Made by a program: the position numbers and the translations under genes. From Bacteroidetes bacterium UBA7674 (GTDB taxonomy: Bacteria; Bacteroidota; Bacteroidia; Chitinophagales; Chitinophagaceae), in contig DLHG01000013.1 of NCBI GenBank assembly GCA_002483105.1, positions 620,001 to 684,000 on the forward strand: a stretch of 64,000 nt of DNA, given 5' to 3'. The notes beneath the pieces were generated by a model. The model was not told the DNA's origin. It searched no databases and saw nothing but the letters and a program-made list of their open reading frames with translations. This document shows positions 48,985 through 57,086 of this stretch, in pieces. Positions within the stretch are counted from its first letter, which is position 1. Each line of letters begins with the position of its first letter.

Positions 48985-49632
48985 TCACCCCCCGATCTCT
49001 GCCTGTAAGAATTCCTTTATTAATGTAGACCAATGTGCTTCTGAAAATCCGGCAAACGCGCCTGAAGTAACAACTGCATTTCTCAAATTGTCTATAGCAG
49101 AAGATGTATGGTTATTGGGCAGTTCATTTCTGCCATGATAGGATGCGGTAACAGTATTGCCTGTCCGGGATATGATAAATGTAGAAGTGGCGCTATCCTG
49201 GAAAAAATGCGCAACATCGCTTTTGCCATGTGCCGGATTAGGAGCAGGCCGCAATCTCATCGCCATCCATTCTGTCTCCGCACTGGCATCGTGATGTTCT
49301 TCTATTGCATCTACTTTCACCCAGTCATAACCATCACCAGCCGTTGTACCAGGGCCAGGTATATCTATCCTGTAATAGTCATTTATTTCTGCGAGGTCAC
49401 GTTCCTTTTCTCCATTAGGATTCACTAACGCCAGTTCCGCGCTCATAAATCCGCAGAGTTTGTGCCATACTTTTGGGTTAAACATTCTTTTGTAAGCCCT
49501 CACAAAGCATTTGGCTGCTTCTTCCCGGGAGGTGAAAGACTCGGAATGCTCCAGGTCATTTTGCTTTCCTTTTTCATTCGCGGGTATTATTCCGCTGTTT
49601 GCTATCGTTGTATGTGTGATCTGTGGTTGCAT
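48985..49632 (-). CDS. Conserved-looking protein of unknown function, 215 residues
   Basis: No signal peptide or membrane helix. The body includes SFTSREEAAKCFVRAYKRMFNPKVWHKLCGFMSAEL, then DYYRIDIPGPGTTAGDGYDWVKVDAIEEHHDASAETEWMAMRLRPAPNPAH and DVAHFFQDSATSTFIISRTGNTVTASYHGRNELP. The final helix is FSEAHWSTLIKEFLQAEIG. This looks like a two-layer alpha/beta fold found in other Bacteroidota proteins without a name. It lies 10 bp downstream of the small helical protein at 49643-49822, and the stop codon sits 1 bp from that of the convergent LuxR gene. Confidence 0.7.
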   Translation of the reverse strand: MQPQITHTTIANSGIIPANEKGKQNDLEHSESFTSREEAAKCFVRAYKRMFNPKVWHKLCGFMSAELALVNPNGEKERDLAEINDYYRIDIPGPGTTAGDGYDWVKVDAIEEHHDASAETEWMAMRLRPAPNPAHGKSDVAHFFQDSATSTFIISRTGNTVTASYHGRNELPNNHTSSAIDNLRNAVVTSGAFAGFSEAHWSTLIKEFLQAEIGG

Positions 49633-49642
49633 TGGATGTTTT

Positions 49643-49822
49643 TTAAGCCTCAGCCATGGGTGCTGTCAGCATGTTGTTCAGGTCTTCGAGGCGGTGTTCT
49701 GCCTGTGCGATATTAATCTTTAAAGTCCAGTCGTCCGGAAACTGTGTTAACAGTTCCTTAGCCTGCATTACAGAGGCTTCCAGTGTTTCGTATTCGCGGT
49801 GGATACTTTCAAGCTTGCTCAT
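49643..49822 (-). CDS. Small alpha-helical protein (59 residues), paralogue of 53772-53945
   Basis: The ATG at 49822 gives MSKLESIHREYETLEASVMQ ... AKELLTQFPDDWTLKINIAQ ... AEHRLEDLNNMLTAP, a two-helix hairpin with the turn PDDWTL. It aligns with the protein at 53772: MS-x-LE, EY, L, S, KE-x-L, P-x-DW-x-L, AE-x-R and L are shared. It lies upstream of the 215-residue gene (10-bp gap), suggesting an operon. No function known. It is too short for the usual gene-length cut-off. Confidence 0.7.
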   Translation of the reverse strand: MSKLESIHREYETLEASVMQAKELLTQFPDDWTLKINIAQAEHRLEDLNNMLTAPMAEA

Positions 49823-49926
49823 ATTTTATGGTTTTACATAGAGTAGTATCAAAGATGTATAAAACCCATGCCTATAGGTGTTAGTTATTGGTTATTAACA
49901 CGTCGGCACGATTTTGTTAGGATTTG

Positions 49927-51570
49927 ATGTTATCCAATCTGATTTTAATGCAGAAAATACTTAATGTGTCGAGTGTTAACCATCAATATATTGAACCACG
50001 AAATGAAAGTGAGCTGATGCATAAGCAACTTATAGCCGGATTGGATGTGGCCGTATATCTATGCGATAAAGATGGGTTTATCACAATGTTCAATGATGCG
50101 GCTGTGCAATTATGGGGTCGTGTGCCCGAAATAGGTAAAGATCTGTGGTGTGGCTCATGGAAAATATATAATACTGATGGTAGTGAAATGCCGTTGAATG
50201 CTTGCCCTATGGCGGTTACGTTAAAAACGGGAATACCAATCGCTGGTCAGGATATAATTGTAGAGCGTCCTGATGGTGTAAGAAGAAATATCCTTCCTCA
50301 CCCTAAGCCTTTATTCAATTCAGAGGGGGAGATCGTTGGTGCTATGAATATGTTGCTGGACATTACAGAACAAATGAAGACTAAAAAGGATCTTAAAGGG
50401 ACTGAACAGCATATAGAAGGACTGAATAACTCCCTTGAGCAAAAAGTGATAGAGAGTAATAGGATGATAGAAGAGGTGGAGGATTATGCTATCATCTTTA
50501 TGGACAGGGAAGGGAACATACAAAATTGGAACAAAGGGGCAGAGAAGATAAAAGGTTATAAAGAGGAAGAGATACTAGGGAAGAACTTCCGGATTTTTTA
50601 TATGCAGGAAGACAGGGATAGGGGGCTTCCCGAACAATTGATAGCAGAGGCAGTGATGACAGGCAGGGCGGTACATGAGGGATGGCGCCTGACAAAATAC
50701 GGGGAAAAATTCTGGGGCAGCATTGTGATAACAGCATTGCATGACGAACTGAATAATGTAATAGGCTTTACAAAACTGACCCGTAATCTTACTGAAAGAA
50801 AGCTGGCAGAAGATAAGCTACAACAAAATGCCAGTGAACTGGAGGCGCAGAATAAAGAACTGGAGCAGTTTACTTACCTGGCCTCTCATGATATGAAAGA
50901 ACCTTTAAGGAAGATCATTCTTTACAACAATCTATTAAGAGATAGCCTGGGAACAAAACTGGAACCAAGATCCCAAAATTACCTGGAGCGTTCACTACAT
51001 GCAGCGAACAGAATGCAGCGACTTATTGAAGACCTGCTGACCTATTCAAAGACATCGCTTTACAATGAGGAACATGAGAAAGTAGATTTGAATACAATTG
51101 TTGCCGATGTGGTTGATTTCTATAATGAGAAACTAGAGGACGCATCTGCGGATGTAAAAATTGGTTCATTACCTGTTGTCAATGGTATCAGTTTTCAGCT
51201 AAGGCAGTTATTTGATAATATCATCAGTAATGCTATTAAATACAGGAAATCAGACGTGGATCTGTTGATCACTATAGATAGTGAACTCGTGTCCGGATCC
51301 CATTTGGCGGGCAAAGATATCAATACGGCCAATACGTTTTATAAAATATCAGTAGCAGATAATGGTATGGGCTTTAGCGAAGAATATTCACAGAAGGTGT
51401 TTGAGTTATTCCAGCGATTGGTGACCAAAGAACAGTATTCCGGAAATGGTATAGGGCTTTCTATCTGTAAAAAAATAATGCAGAATCATAAAGGTTTTAT
51501 TGAAGCAATCAGCACAGAAGGTGAGGGCGCTACATTTAATATCTATTTGCCGAAGGCAAAGAACGGCTAG
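49927..51570 (+). CDS. PAS-domain sensor histidine kinase
   Basis: 547 residues from the ATG at 49927; 49948 is also possible. Two PAS domains (about 35-150 and 175-290) show GLDVAVYLCDKDGFITMFNDAAVQLWGR and DYAIIFMDREGNIQNWNKGAEKIKGY. They flank a coiled coil (TEQHIEGLNNSLEQKVIESN). The kinase core has phospho-His in TYLASHDMKEPLRK, N-box NIISNAIKYRKS, and G-boxes VADNGMGFSEEY and GNGIGLSICKKI. There are no membrane helices, so it is a cytoplasmic sensor. The convergent receiver gene at 51567 overlaps its stop codon and is a possible partner. Confidence 0.92.
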   Translation: MLSNLILMQKILNVSSVNHQYIEPRNESELMHKQLIAGLDVAVYLCDKDGFITMFNDAAVQLWGRVPEIGKDLWCGSWKIYNTDGSEMPLNACPMAVTLKTGIPIAGQDIIVERPDGVRRNILPHPKPLFNSEGEIVGAMNMLLDITEQMKTKKDLKGTEQHIEGLNNSLEQKVIESNRMIEEVEDYAIIFMDREGNIQNWNKGAEKIKGYKEEEILGKNFRIFYMQEDRDRGLPEQLIAEAVMTGRAVHEGWRLTKYGEKFWGSIVITALHDELNNVIGFTKLTRNLTERKLAEDKLQQNASELEAQNKELEQFTYLASHDMKEPLRKIILYNNLLRDSLGTKLEPRSQNYLERSLHAANRMQRLIEDLLTYSKTSLYNEEHEKVDLNTIVADVVDFYNEKLEDASADVKIGSLPVVNGISFQLRQLFDNIISNAIKYRKSDVDLLITIDSELVSGSHLAGKDINTANTFYKISVADNGMGFSEEYSQKVFELFQRLVTKEQYSGNGIGLSICKKIMQNHKGFIEAISTEGEGATFNIYLPKAKNG

Positions 51571-51959
51571 CTGGCTATTTCCAATAATTTGTTTGCCAAT
51601 TTTTCGAGTTCGTTATAGTCTGTAGGTTTTACAAAATATTCCTTCGCGCCATTACGCAGGCACTGTTCTACATGCCTTTCAGCATTAGAAGTGCTGAGCA
51701 TTACAATAGGGATGGCCCTGTACTCTTCATTAGCAAATATTTTTACCAGCAGGTCAGCTCCTGTTATCAGGGGCATATTATAGTCAAGTACTATGAGTGA
51801 TGGTGTTTTGCATTTTACATTATTCAGGTATTCCAATGCCTTGTGGCCATTTGGCAAGGAATAGATCTCGGCAGTCTTGTCAATAGCTAATATCGTTTCC
51901 TGCAGGATATCTCTATCGTCTTTATCGTCGTCCACTAGAAGAATGATCTTCGGATCCAT
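51567..51959 (-). CDS. CheY-like response regulator
   Basis: A 130-residue receiver. The acidic pocket is VDDDKDD near residue 9, the phosphoacceptor Asp lies in LIVLDYNMPLITG near residue 60, and Ser and Lys are in MLSTSNAE and YFVKPTDY. No output domain. Its last codons overlap those of the PAS kinase by 4 bp (tail to tail), so the two are neighbours but not in one operon. Partner inferred from context only. Confidence 0.92.
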   Translation of the reverse strand: MDPKIILLVDDDKDDRDILQETILAIDKTAEIYSLPNGHKALEYLNNVKCKTPSLIVLDYNMPLITGADLLVKIFANEEYRAIPIVMLSTSNAERHVEQCLRNGAKEYFVKPTDYNELEKLANKLLEIAS

Positions 51960-52107
51960 GATGTGTTGTATCGCAATACATTCAAATGTATCGCCTTGAG
52001 TGTGATAGAATTAAAAATATAGTCCGGCCGTGCAGTAAAGATAGTGGCTTTCTCGAAAAATCCATAGCGGCACACTTTTTTATTGTTGAGTAAAAGATAT
52101 ACGCACT

Positions 52108-53055
52108 ATGAGGACAAAAAAGAAGGTGACATTAAAAGGAATATGGGAAATTTTAAAGGAGTCATTCAGCGGATTTTCCGAGCATAAGATCACAAAAATG
52201 GCAGGTTCCCTGTCCTATTATACGGTATTCTCCATGGCCCCTTTGCTGATACTGATCATTTCATTATGCAGTTTATTTCTTGGAAGGGAAGCGGTTGAAG
52301 GACAGATATATGCCCAACTAGAAGGGTTTATGGGTAAAGATACTGCTGCCCAACTACAGGATATTATAAAGAAAGCAGCACTCAGCGGGAAAGGCACTAT
52401 GGCAGCTATAATAGGCGGCGTCACTTTGCTGATAGGGGCCACTACTATCTTTGGAGAGATACAGGACTCTATTAATACTATCTGGGGACTAAAACCTAAG
52501 CCAAAGAAGGGGTGGGTAAAGATGCTGCAGAACCGGTTCCTTTCATTTTCTGTAATAGTGAGCCTGGGTTTCCTGCTTTTGGTTTCACTGGCTGTAACAT
52601 CTGTAGTAGATGCACTTAGTGGCCGCTTGCAGGCAGCATTTCCGGATGTAGCGGTTGTGATATTTTATATATTAAACCAGTTGATCACGTTGGGAATTGT
52701 TACCCTCATTTTTGCTGTAATATTCAAGGTATTGCCGGATGCCAAAATAAAATGGAAAGACATTTTGTTGGGAGCGGTGATCACGGCGCTACTTTTTATG
52801 GTAGGGAAATTTGGTATCTCTTTCTACATCAGCAAAAGTAACGTTGGTAGCACCTATGGTGCAGCCGGCTCTTTGGTAGTGATACTATTGTGGGCTTATT
52901 ATTCTTCTATCATATTATATTTCGGGGCAGAATTTACTAAAGCTTATGCCGTGAAATATGGGTCAGAGATACATCCCAATGATTATGCGGTTACCATGAA
53001 AGAAGTAGTAGTGGAAACAGGCAGAAAAACAGTCCAGGAAAAAGAGAAAGGATAA
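52108..53055 (+). CDS. YihY/BrkB-family membrane protein
   Basis: A 315-residue inner-membrane protein with six helices. The start KESFSGFSEHKITKMAGSLSYYTVFSMAPLLILIISL is the family's best-known segment, with the S-Y-Y-x-x-F-S-x-x-P-L motif. Later blocks are TIFGEIQDSINTIWGLKPKPKKGWVK, DAKIKWKDILLGAVITALLFMVGKF and GSTYGAAGSLVVILLWAYYSSIILYFGAEF. The family was once called RNase BN, which is incorrect; its role is unknown (possibly transport or envelope). Stand-alone. Confidence 0.93.
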   Translation: MRTKKKVTLKGIWEILKESFSGFSEHKITKMAGSLSYYTVFSMAPLLILIISLCSLFLGREAVEGQIYAQLEGFMGKDTAAQLQDIIKKAALSGKGTMAAIIGGVTLLIGATTIFGEIQDSINTIWGLKPKPKKGWVKMLQNRFLSFSVIVSLGFLLLVSLAVTSVVDALSGRLQAAFPDVAVVIFYILNQLITLGIVTLIFAVIFKVLPDAKIKWKDILLGAVITALLFMVGKFGISFYISKSNVGSTYGAAGSLVVILLWAYYSSIILYFGAEFTKAYAVKYGSEIHPNDYAVTMKEVVVETGRKTVQEKEKG

Positions 53056-53179
53056 TATCGCTAATAGACTCATTCATACTTAAAATTATGAAGCATATCT
53101 TATCCCTGCTTTAAAGTGTGGATATGTTGCAGTTTGTTATAATTTAGTGTTTTATAGACAAACATCTCGTATTATAGAT

Positions 53180-53713
53180 ATGAATGAAAAGAAAGCAGAA
53201 TTAAGGAAAGAGATGTTGGCTAAAAGGGATAGTTTCCCTTTGGATGAGAAGGTCATTAAAGATGCGGAGCTATGTGCAAGGATAGAGCAATTGATTGAGG
53301 AAAAAAATGCAAAGGTCATTCATACTTACTTGCCCTTTGGCAGTGAGATAGATATTCACCCGCTGATCGAATCATTATTACATAAAGGACTTACCATAGT
53401 TTGCCCCAAAGCATTGCCTAAGCGGCAGCTCCAAAACCTGGTGCTTCATTCACTTGCAGAACTTGAAGATGGGCGATTTGGCACCAAGCATCCTGCCGGT
53501 GGAGTTGTATATACCGGAGAGATCGACTTTTTCATTGTACCGGGTATCGCCTTCAGCAAAGAGCATTATCGCCTCGGCTATGGGGCAGGCTATTACGATA
53601 CATTCTTCTCCACTCACCCCGGTGGTTATAAGTTGGGTGTATGCTATCCATTCCAAATATGTGATTTTCCTATAGAGGCGCATGACGTACCGCTTGATGC
53701 AGTGGTGTGGTAA
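53180..53713 (+). CDS. 5-formyltetrahydrofolate cyclo-ligase
   Basis: The ATG at 53180 (MNEKKAELRKEMLAKRD) gives 177 residues; the longer frame adds eleven. The enzyme converts 5-formyl-THF to methenyl-THF with ATP. Diagnostic sequences are KAELRKEMLAKRD at the start, YLPFGSEIDIHPLI, the VPGIAFSKEHYRLGYGAGYYDTFF loop with GYGxGYYD, and KLGVCYPFQI near the end. Length is normal. It precedes the small helical gene at 53772 and the glycosylase at 53967 on the same strand. Confidence 0.95.
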   Translation: MNEKKAELRKEMLAKRDSFPLDEKVIKDAELCARIEQLIEEKNAKVIHTYLPFGSEIDIHPLIESLLHKGLTIVCPKALPKRQLQNLVLHSLAELEDGRFGTKHPAGGVVYTGEIDFFIVPGIAFSKEHYRLGYGAGYYDTFFSTHPGGYKLGVCYPFQICDFPIEAHDVPLDAVVW

Positions 53714-53771
53714 TTACTTTTCAGGCACGGTTTTAATTGACAATTATGTAGGAACAAAACCACATAACAAG

Positions 53772-53945
53772 ATGAGTCAATTGGAAATCTTCACAACCGA
53801 ATACATGAGACTGGTTACTTCTATAGAAGAATATAAAGAAGCACTGAAAGACCAGCCCAATGACTGGATATTGGCATTACACCTTTCAAGGGCAGAGAAT
53901 AGAGTAGCCTTTCTCGAAAGTCAATTTTCTGCACATGCTGCCTAA
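53772..53945 (+). CDS. Small alpha-helical protein (57 residues), paralogue of 49643-49822
   Basis: The ATG at 53772 gives MSQLEIFTTEYMRLVTSIEE ... YKEALKDQPNDWILALHLSR ... AENRVAFLESQFSAHAA, two helices joined at P-N-D-W. It shares about a third of its positions with the protein at 49643, including both ends of the P-x-DW turn. The preceding in-frame ATG at 53682 extends back into the preceding gene's end and is not likely the start. It may be co-transcribed with the glycosylase 22 bp downstream. Confidence 0.7.
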   Translation: MSQLEIFTTEYMRLVTSIEEYKEALKDQPNDWILALHLSRAENRVAFLESQFSAHAA

Positions 53946-53966
53946 CCAGATATAATATTACCAGCC

Positions 53967-54698
53967 ATGCCGGAAGGACCCTCCATCGTTATATTAAAAG
54001 AACTCGTTCAGGAGTTTGAAGGTAAGAAGGTCTTGCAAGTATCAGGCAATAGCAAAGAGGATATAGATAGAGTTGTAAATAAGAAAATATTATCCTTTAA
54101 AAGTTGGGGGAAGCATTTTCTCATCTGTTTTAAAGGCTTCACTATCAAGATACACTTCCTGCTTTTCGGTTCTTACAGGATCAACGAACAGAAAGACGGC
54201 ACACCCCGGTTAAGCCTGAAGTTCAAGGCAGGAGAGCTTAATTTTTACGCATGCTCAGTAAAATTTATTGAGGAAGATCTGGATGAAGTATATGAGTGGT
54301 CAGCGGACATTATGTCTCCCGACTGGGACGCCAAAGCAGCTGTAAAGAAATTAAAGTCAAAACCGGATATGCTTGCCTGTGATGCCTTGTTGGACCAGGA
54401 TATATTTTCCGGCTCGGGGAATATCATAAAAAATGAGGTGCTCTACCGGTTACACATCCATCCCCTCAACACCATGGGAACATTACCACCAAAGAAAATA
54501 AAGCTATTAACAGACGAGACAAGGAAATATGCATTCGACTTTCTCAAGTGGAAAAAGGCCTACGAGCTCAAGAAGCATTGGAAAGCCCACACCAAGCGAA
54601 CCTGTGAGCGATGCGAATTACCAATAATCAAAGAACATTTAGGGAAGACTAACAGGAGAACCTTCTATTGTCCGAACTGCCAGGTGCTATATGGTTAG
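53967..54698 (+). CDS. Fpg/Nei-family DNA glycosylase
   Basis: A 243-residue base-excision glycosylase and lyase. MPEGPSIVILKELVQEFEGK is the Nei-like start (catalytic Pro2 and Glu3). The mid part has an FLLFGSYRINEQ loop, HhTH GSGNIIKNEVLYRLHIHP, and the zinc finger CERCELPI ... RRTFYCPNCQ. The usual Fpg start is MPELPE; the MPEGP form points to the Nei side, which acts on oxidised pyrimidines, but substrate choice is uncertain. Located after the small helical gene, on the same strand. Confidence 0.88.
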   Translation: MPEGPSIVILKELVQEFEGKKVLQVSGNSKEDIDRVVNKKILSFKSWGKHFLICFKGFTIKIHFLLFGSYRINEQKDGTPRLSLKFKAGELNFYACSVKFIEEDLDEVYEWSADIMSPDWDAKAAVKKLKSKPDMLACDALLDQDIFSGSGNIIKNEVLYRLHIHPLNTMGTLPPKKIKLLTDETRKYAFDFLKWKKAYELKKHWKAHTKRTCERCELPIIKEHLGKTNRRTFYCPNCQVLYG

Positions 54699-54785
54699 GC
54701 CGCCATTTTTAACGGCAAGGTTTTTACACCATGTTCATTGAGAATAGATACTATTTACAAAACCAACTTTAAACACACATATCAT

Positions 54786-54989
54786 ATGCCACATTTCCTA
54801 TTTCAAAGAGAAGAACTCGAATACAAATTCGCAAAAGAAGTGACCGCCGACGTTAATTCACCTGATTTTGACCAAAGGTCACTGGAGCAGGAAGGTATAC
54901 ACTATGACGATCATATGGACACAGCTGTTGTTGTAGCTAATAACCGGCAGGAAGCGGAAGAGTTCATGAAGACCAAGTCAACTTCCTGA
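54786..54989 (+). CDS. Small acidic protein, 67 residues, unknown function
   Basis: The ATG at 54786 (MPHFLFQREELEYKFAKEVT) gives 67 residues; the frame can extend to 54738 without a better start. The middle is acidic (DVNSPDFDQRSLEQEGIHYDDHMD) and the end basic (RQEAEEFMKTKSTS). No family recognised. A terminator pair follows at 55036-55097. Confidence 0.55.
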   Translation: MPHFLFQREELEYKFAKEVTADVNSPDFDQRSLEQEGIHYDDHMDTAVVVANNRQEAEEFMKTKSTS

Positions 54990-55035
54990 GCTTTAGCTCG
55001 GAGTACAAAGCAATTGCATGCTTTCCAAGAATTGC

Positions 55036-55097
55036 AAAAGCCGCTTATTAAGCGGCTTTTCTGTTTTATGTGAAAAAGCCTCCTGGCCGAGGTTTTT
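55036..55097 (+). terminator. Two successive terminators
   Basis: AAAAGCCGCTTATTAAGCGGCTTTT (55036-55060) is near-palindromic. It is followed by a second hairpin GCCTC-CTGGCC-GAGG at about 55077-55092 with AAAAA before and TTTTTTT after. Confidence 0.75.
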
Positions 55098-55567
55098 TTC
55101 ATTTGTGTGCATAACCTGTGCGTGCATATCTCCAAGTTTAGTTTATTGAACCCCTATTTTCTGCTATCCACAGTGTCTGATGCATTGATTTACAGGCTTT
55201 TCAATAGATTGAACAGATGTAATGCCTGTTAAAATGTGTTAAAAAGAGTTTTCGTATAAAATTGTGAACTTCCTGTTAGTTTATGTGGATAACCCCATCT
55301 ATAATTTCCCCATTAGCTAAGCAAGGCGTTCTAAATGGATGTGCAGCGAGTATAAAGAGGGTAGAGGAGGAAAAAGGCTCTATTACTTTGACCACTTCAT
55401 TCAAACGCGTTATAAAAAAGAATGTTGCTGAATACCTCCTGGTAGCAAAGACCCTGAGAAACCTTTAAGTTATTTCAACGTGTCCACTATGCAGTATCCT
55501 TTTGGTAACCGCTATACTTTGAGTAACATATACCTGTAAGTCATTATTCCTTCGGAACTTTGTACAT
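55098..55567. other. Gene-free AT-rich stretch with DnaA-box-like sites
   Basis: About 470 bp with no secure gene. Three DnaA-box-like sites occur within 190 bp: TGTGCATAA (55106-55114, one mismatch), CTATCCACA (55164-55172, one mismatch) and TGTGGATAA (55284-55292, perfect complement of TTATCCACA). Between the second and third the sequence is AT-rich (TGTTAAAATGTGTTAAAAAG at 55227-55246). An open frame starts at the third site (55283-55468, 61 codons) but has no family or good start signal. This might be an origin-like or DnaA-responsive site; nothing else supports it. Confidence 0.35.
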
Positions 55568-56446
55568 ATGATACAGAGAAGAATAGATAAAATAGGGACA
55601 GGAGATTATCATCGTGGATTCCTCGGAGAAGGACATATGGCAAAAGCAATTATTGATGGACAAGACTTTAGCGATACCGACCCATTCATCATTTTAATGG
55701 ACGACAAGTTGGACTTACCTGATGGTGCTCCTGTTGGTGGCGCACATCCTCATGCCGGTTTTGAAACAGTGACATTGGTGTTGAAAGGTGACGAAGAACA
55801 CTTCAAGACTGGTAGTCTTGAACTAATGACAGCAGGAAAAGGTATTGTCCATACAGAAGAGATAACGTCAAAAACGGAGATGCATATCCTGCAGCTATGG
55901 CTGGCTTTACCACCTGAAAAGAGGTGGGTAGAGCCTTCCTGGCAACTGATACTTAAAGAAGATGCACCCACATTAATTTCAGGCAAAAGCGAGATAAGAT
56001 TGTATAGCGGTAGCAGCAACGGTATGACATCACCGCTCCGTAATCATACGCCGTTTACTTTAGTAGATTTCAAAATGGAAGGGGCAGGAACCGTCACTCA
56101 AAATATACCCGCCCGCTACAATGGGTTCATTTATGTGTTGGAAGGAAATGTTGAGATTGGAGGTACTAATGTAAGATCGGGCCAGTCAGGATGGCTGGAG
56201 CATCTGACCAGTGACGAGGAAACGGAGATTATTTTCCACGCAGGAGCTGAAGGGTCACATTTTGTTTTCTATGCCGCCGCTCCACATGGAGTGGAGATAG
56301 TGAGCCATGGGCCGTTTATTGGTGACACAAAGGAAGATATCATGCGACTATATGCTGAATACCGTGCAGGAAAACTACCTCACCTGAACGATCTACCCGA
56401 AAGCCTTAAGGTACAACATCACAGAACCGGTGCAATTCCAAGGTAA
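55568..56446 (+). CDS. Pirin-family protein
   Basis: A 292-residue bicupin. The metal site of the N-terminal cupin is clear: GAHPHAGFETVTLVLKGDEEHFKTGSLELMTAGKGIVHTEE, with His in HPH, a later His and Glu in HTEE. The C-terminal cupin (NIPARYNGFIYVLEGNVEIGG ... GWLEHLTSD) is typical and lacks a full metal site. Bacterial pirins act as quercetinase or as redox-sensing regulators; the role here is not known. Stand-alone. Confidence 0.92.
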   Translation: MIQRRIDKIGTGDYHRGFLGEGHMAKAIIDGQDFSDTDPFIILMDDKLDLPDGAPVGGAHPHAGFETVTLVLKGDEEHFKTGSLELMTAGKGIVHTEEITSKTEMHILQLWLALPPEKRWVEPSWQLILKEDAPTLISGKSEIRLYSGSSNGMTSPLRNHTPFTLVDFKMEGAGTVTQNIPARYNGFIYVLEGNVEIGGTNVRSGQSGWLEHLTSDEETEIIFHAGAEGSHFVFYAAAPHGVEIVSHGPFIGDTKEDIMRLYAEYRAGKLPHLNDLPESLKVQHHRTGAIPR

Positions 56447-56492
56447 TAGCTAGGTTTTTTTGCCGAAATTTAAGTACTTTCGCACCTCTTCC

Positions 56493-56581
56493 GGAGAGAT
56501 GCTCGAGTGGTTGAAGAGGCACGCCTGGAAAGTGTGTATACCTGTCAAAGGGTATCCAGGGTTCGAATCCCTGTCCCTCCG
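56493..56581 (+). tRNA. trnS: tRNA-Ser (anticodon GGA)
   Basis: An 89-nt class II tRNA: acceptor GGAGAGA, D-arm TGCTCGAGTGGTTGAAGAGGC, anticodon loop CTGGAAA (GGA), long variable arm, T-loop GGGTTCGAATCCC, discriminator G, no encoded CCA. The 3' acceptor strand reads TCCCTCC, so position 5 (A) faces C at 68, a mismatch where U is usual (TCTCTCC). A terminator follows at 56591. Confidence 0.9.
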
Positions 56582-56590
56582 CATTACCAT

Positions 56591-56635
56591 AAATAGCCTG
56601 CTAAGACATTGATTCTTAGCAGGCTATTTCTTTTT
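56591..56635 (+). terminator. Terminator of tRNA-Ser
   Basis: AAATAGCCTGCTAAGA and TCTTAGCAGGCTATTT form a 16-bp perfect stem around a 7-nt loop, followed by CTTTTTG. Confidence 0.9.
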
Positions 56636-56699
56636 GAATTATCGTCTGTAGCAATTGCCACTAACCTTCCAGTCATTACATCTCGAAAAAAAATGCAGA

Positions 56700-56754
56700 T
56701 ATATTTGCGCAACTCAAAAGTTGCACATATATTTGCAACCTGAGAGTTGCGCAA
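56700..56754 (+). promoter_or_regulatory. Promoter and ArsR operator, copy 2
   Basis: Two TTGCGCAA octamers (56705-56712 and 56747-56754) flank a GCAACT-CAAA-AGTTGC palindrome (56709-56724), a TATATTTG -7 element (56728-56735) and GCAAC...GTTGC (56735-56750). A second TATATTTG is at 56700-56707. The part 56705-56738 is nearly the same as the minus-strand sequence upstream of the first ArsR gene (21489-21519), suggesting recognition by both ArsR paralogues. Confidence 0.72.
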
Positions 56755-56768
56755 TTAATAATCAAAAA

Positions 56769-57086
56769 ATGAAACAAGATATATTTCAGGCCATATCAGA
56801 CCCAACACGCAGGGCTATTTTAACGTTAATCGCTATCCAGGCATTAACACCAAATGCAATGGCGGAAAAATTTGATATGACCCGACAGGCTGTATCGAAG
56901 CATATTAAAGTTTTACACAAATGCGAATTGATTAAACCCGAGCAGAGAGGCAGGGAGATATATTATCACTTTAACGCCAAAAAGATGCAGGAGTTTGACC
57001 ATTGGTTAGCCCAATTCAGACAAAACTGGGAAACTCAGTTTAACCAACTTGACCAATTATTATCAACAATTAAAAAACAGAAATAA
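56769..57086 (+). CDS. ArsR-family transcriptional regulator (copy 2)
   Basis: The ATG at 56769 gives 105 residues (MKQDIFQAISDPTRRAILTL); the frame from 56655 runs through the operator and is spurious. Helix-turn-helix: MAEKFDMTRQAVSKHIKVLHKCELI with wing RGREIYYHFN. It is closely related to the copy at 21145-21468 (FQAI(A/S)DPTRRAIL, RQA(I/V)SKHI, GREIYY). No metal-binding motif. It overlaps the AHSA1-type gene by 1 bp and begins a four-gene operon that is more AT-rich than its surroundings. Confidence 0.92.
   Translation: MKQDIFQAISDPTRRAILTLIAIQALTPNAMAEKFDMTRQAVSKHIKVLHKCELIKPEQRGREIYYHFNAKKMQEFDHWLAQFRQNWETQFNQLDQLLSTIKKQK

Noticed and set aside
55283..55468. 61-codon open frame after the DnaA-box-like sites
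   Set aside because: Starts inside the box sequence itself, no ribosome site, no family; composition is not convincing.
56655..56768. N-terminal extension of the second ArsR protein
   Set aside because: The extra 38 codons read through the promoter and operator; the real start is MKQDIFQAI at 56769, as in the paralogue.
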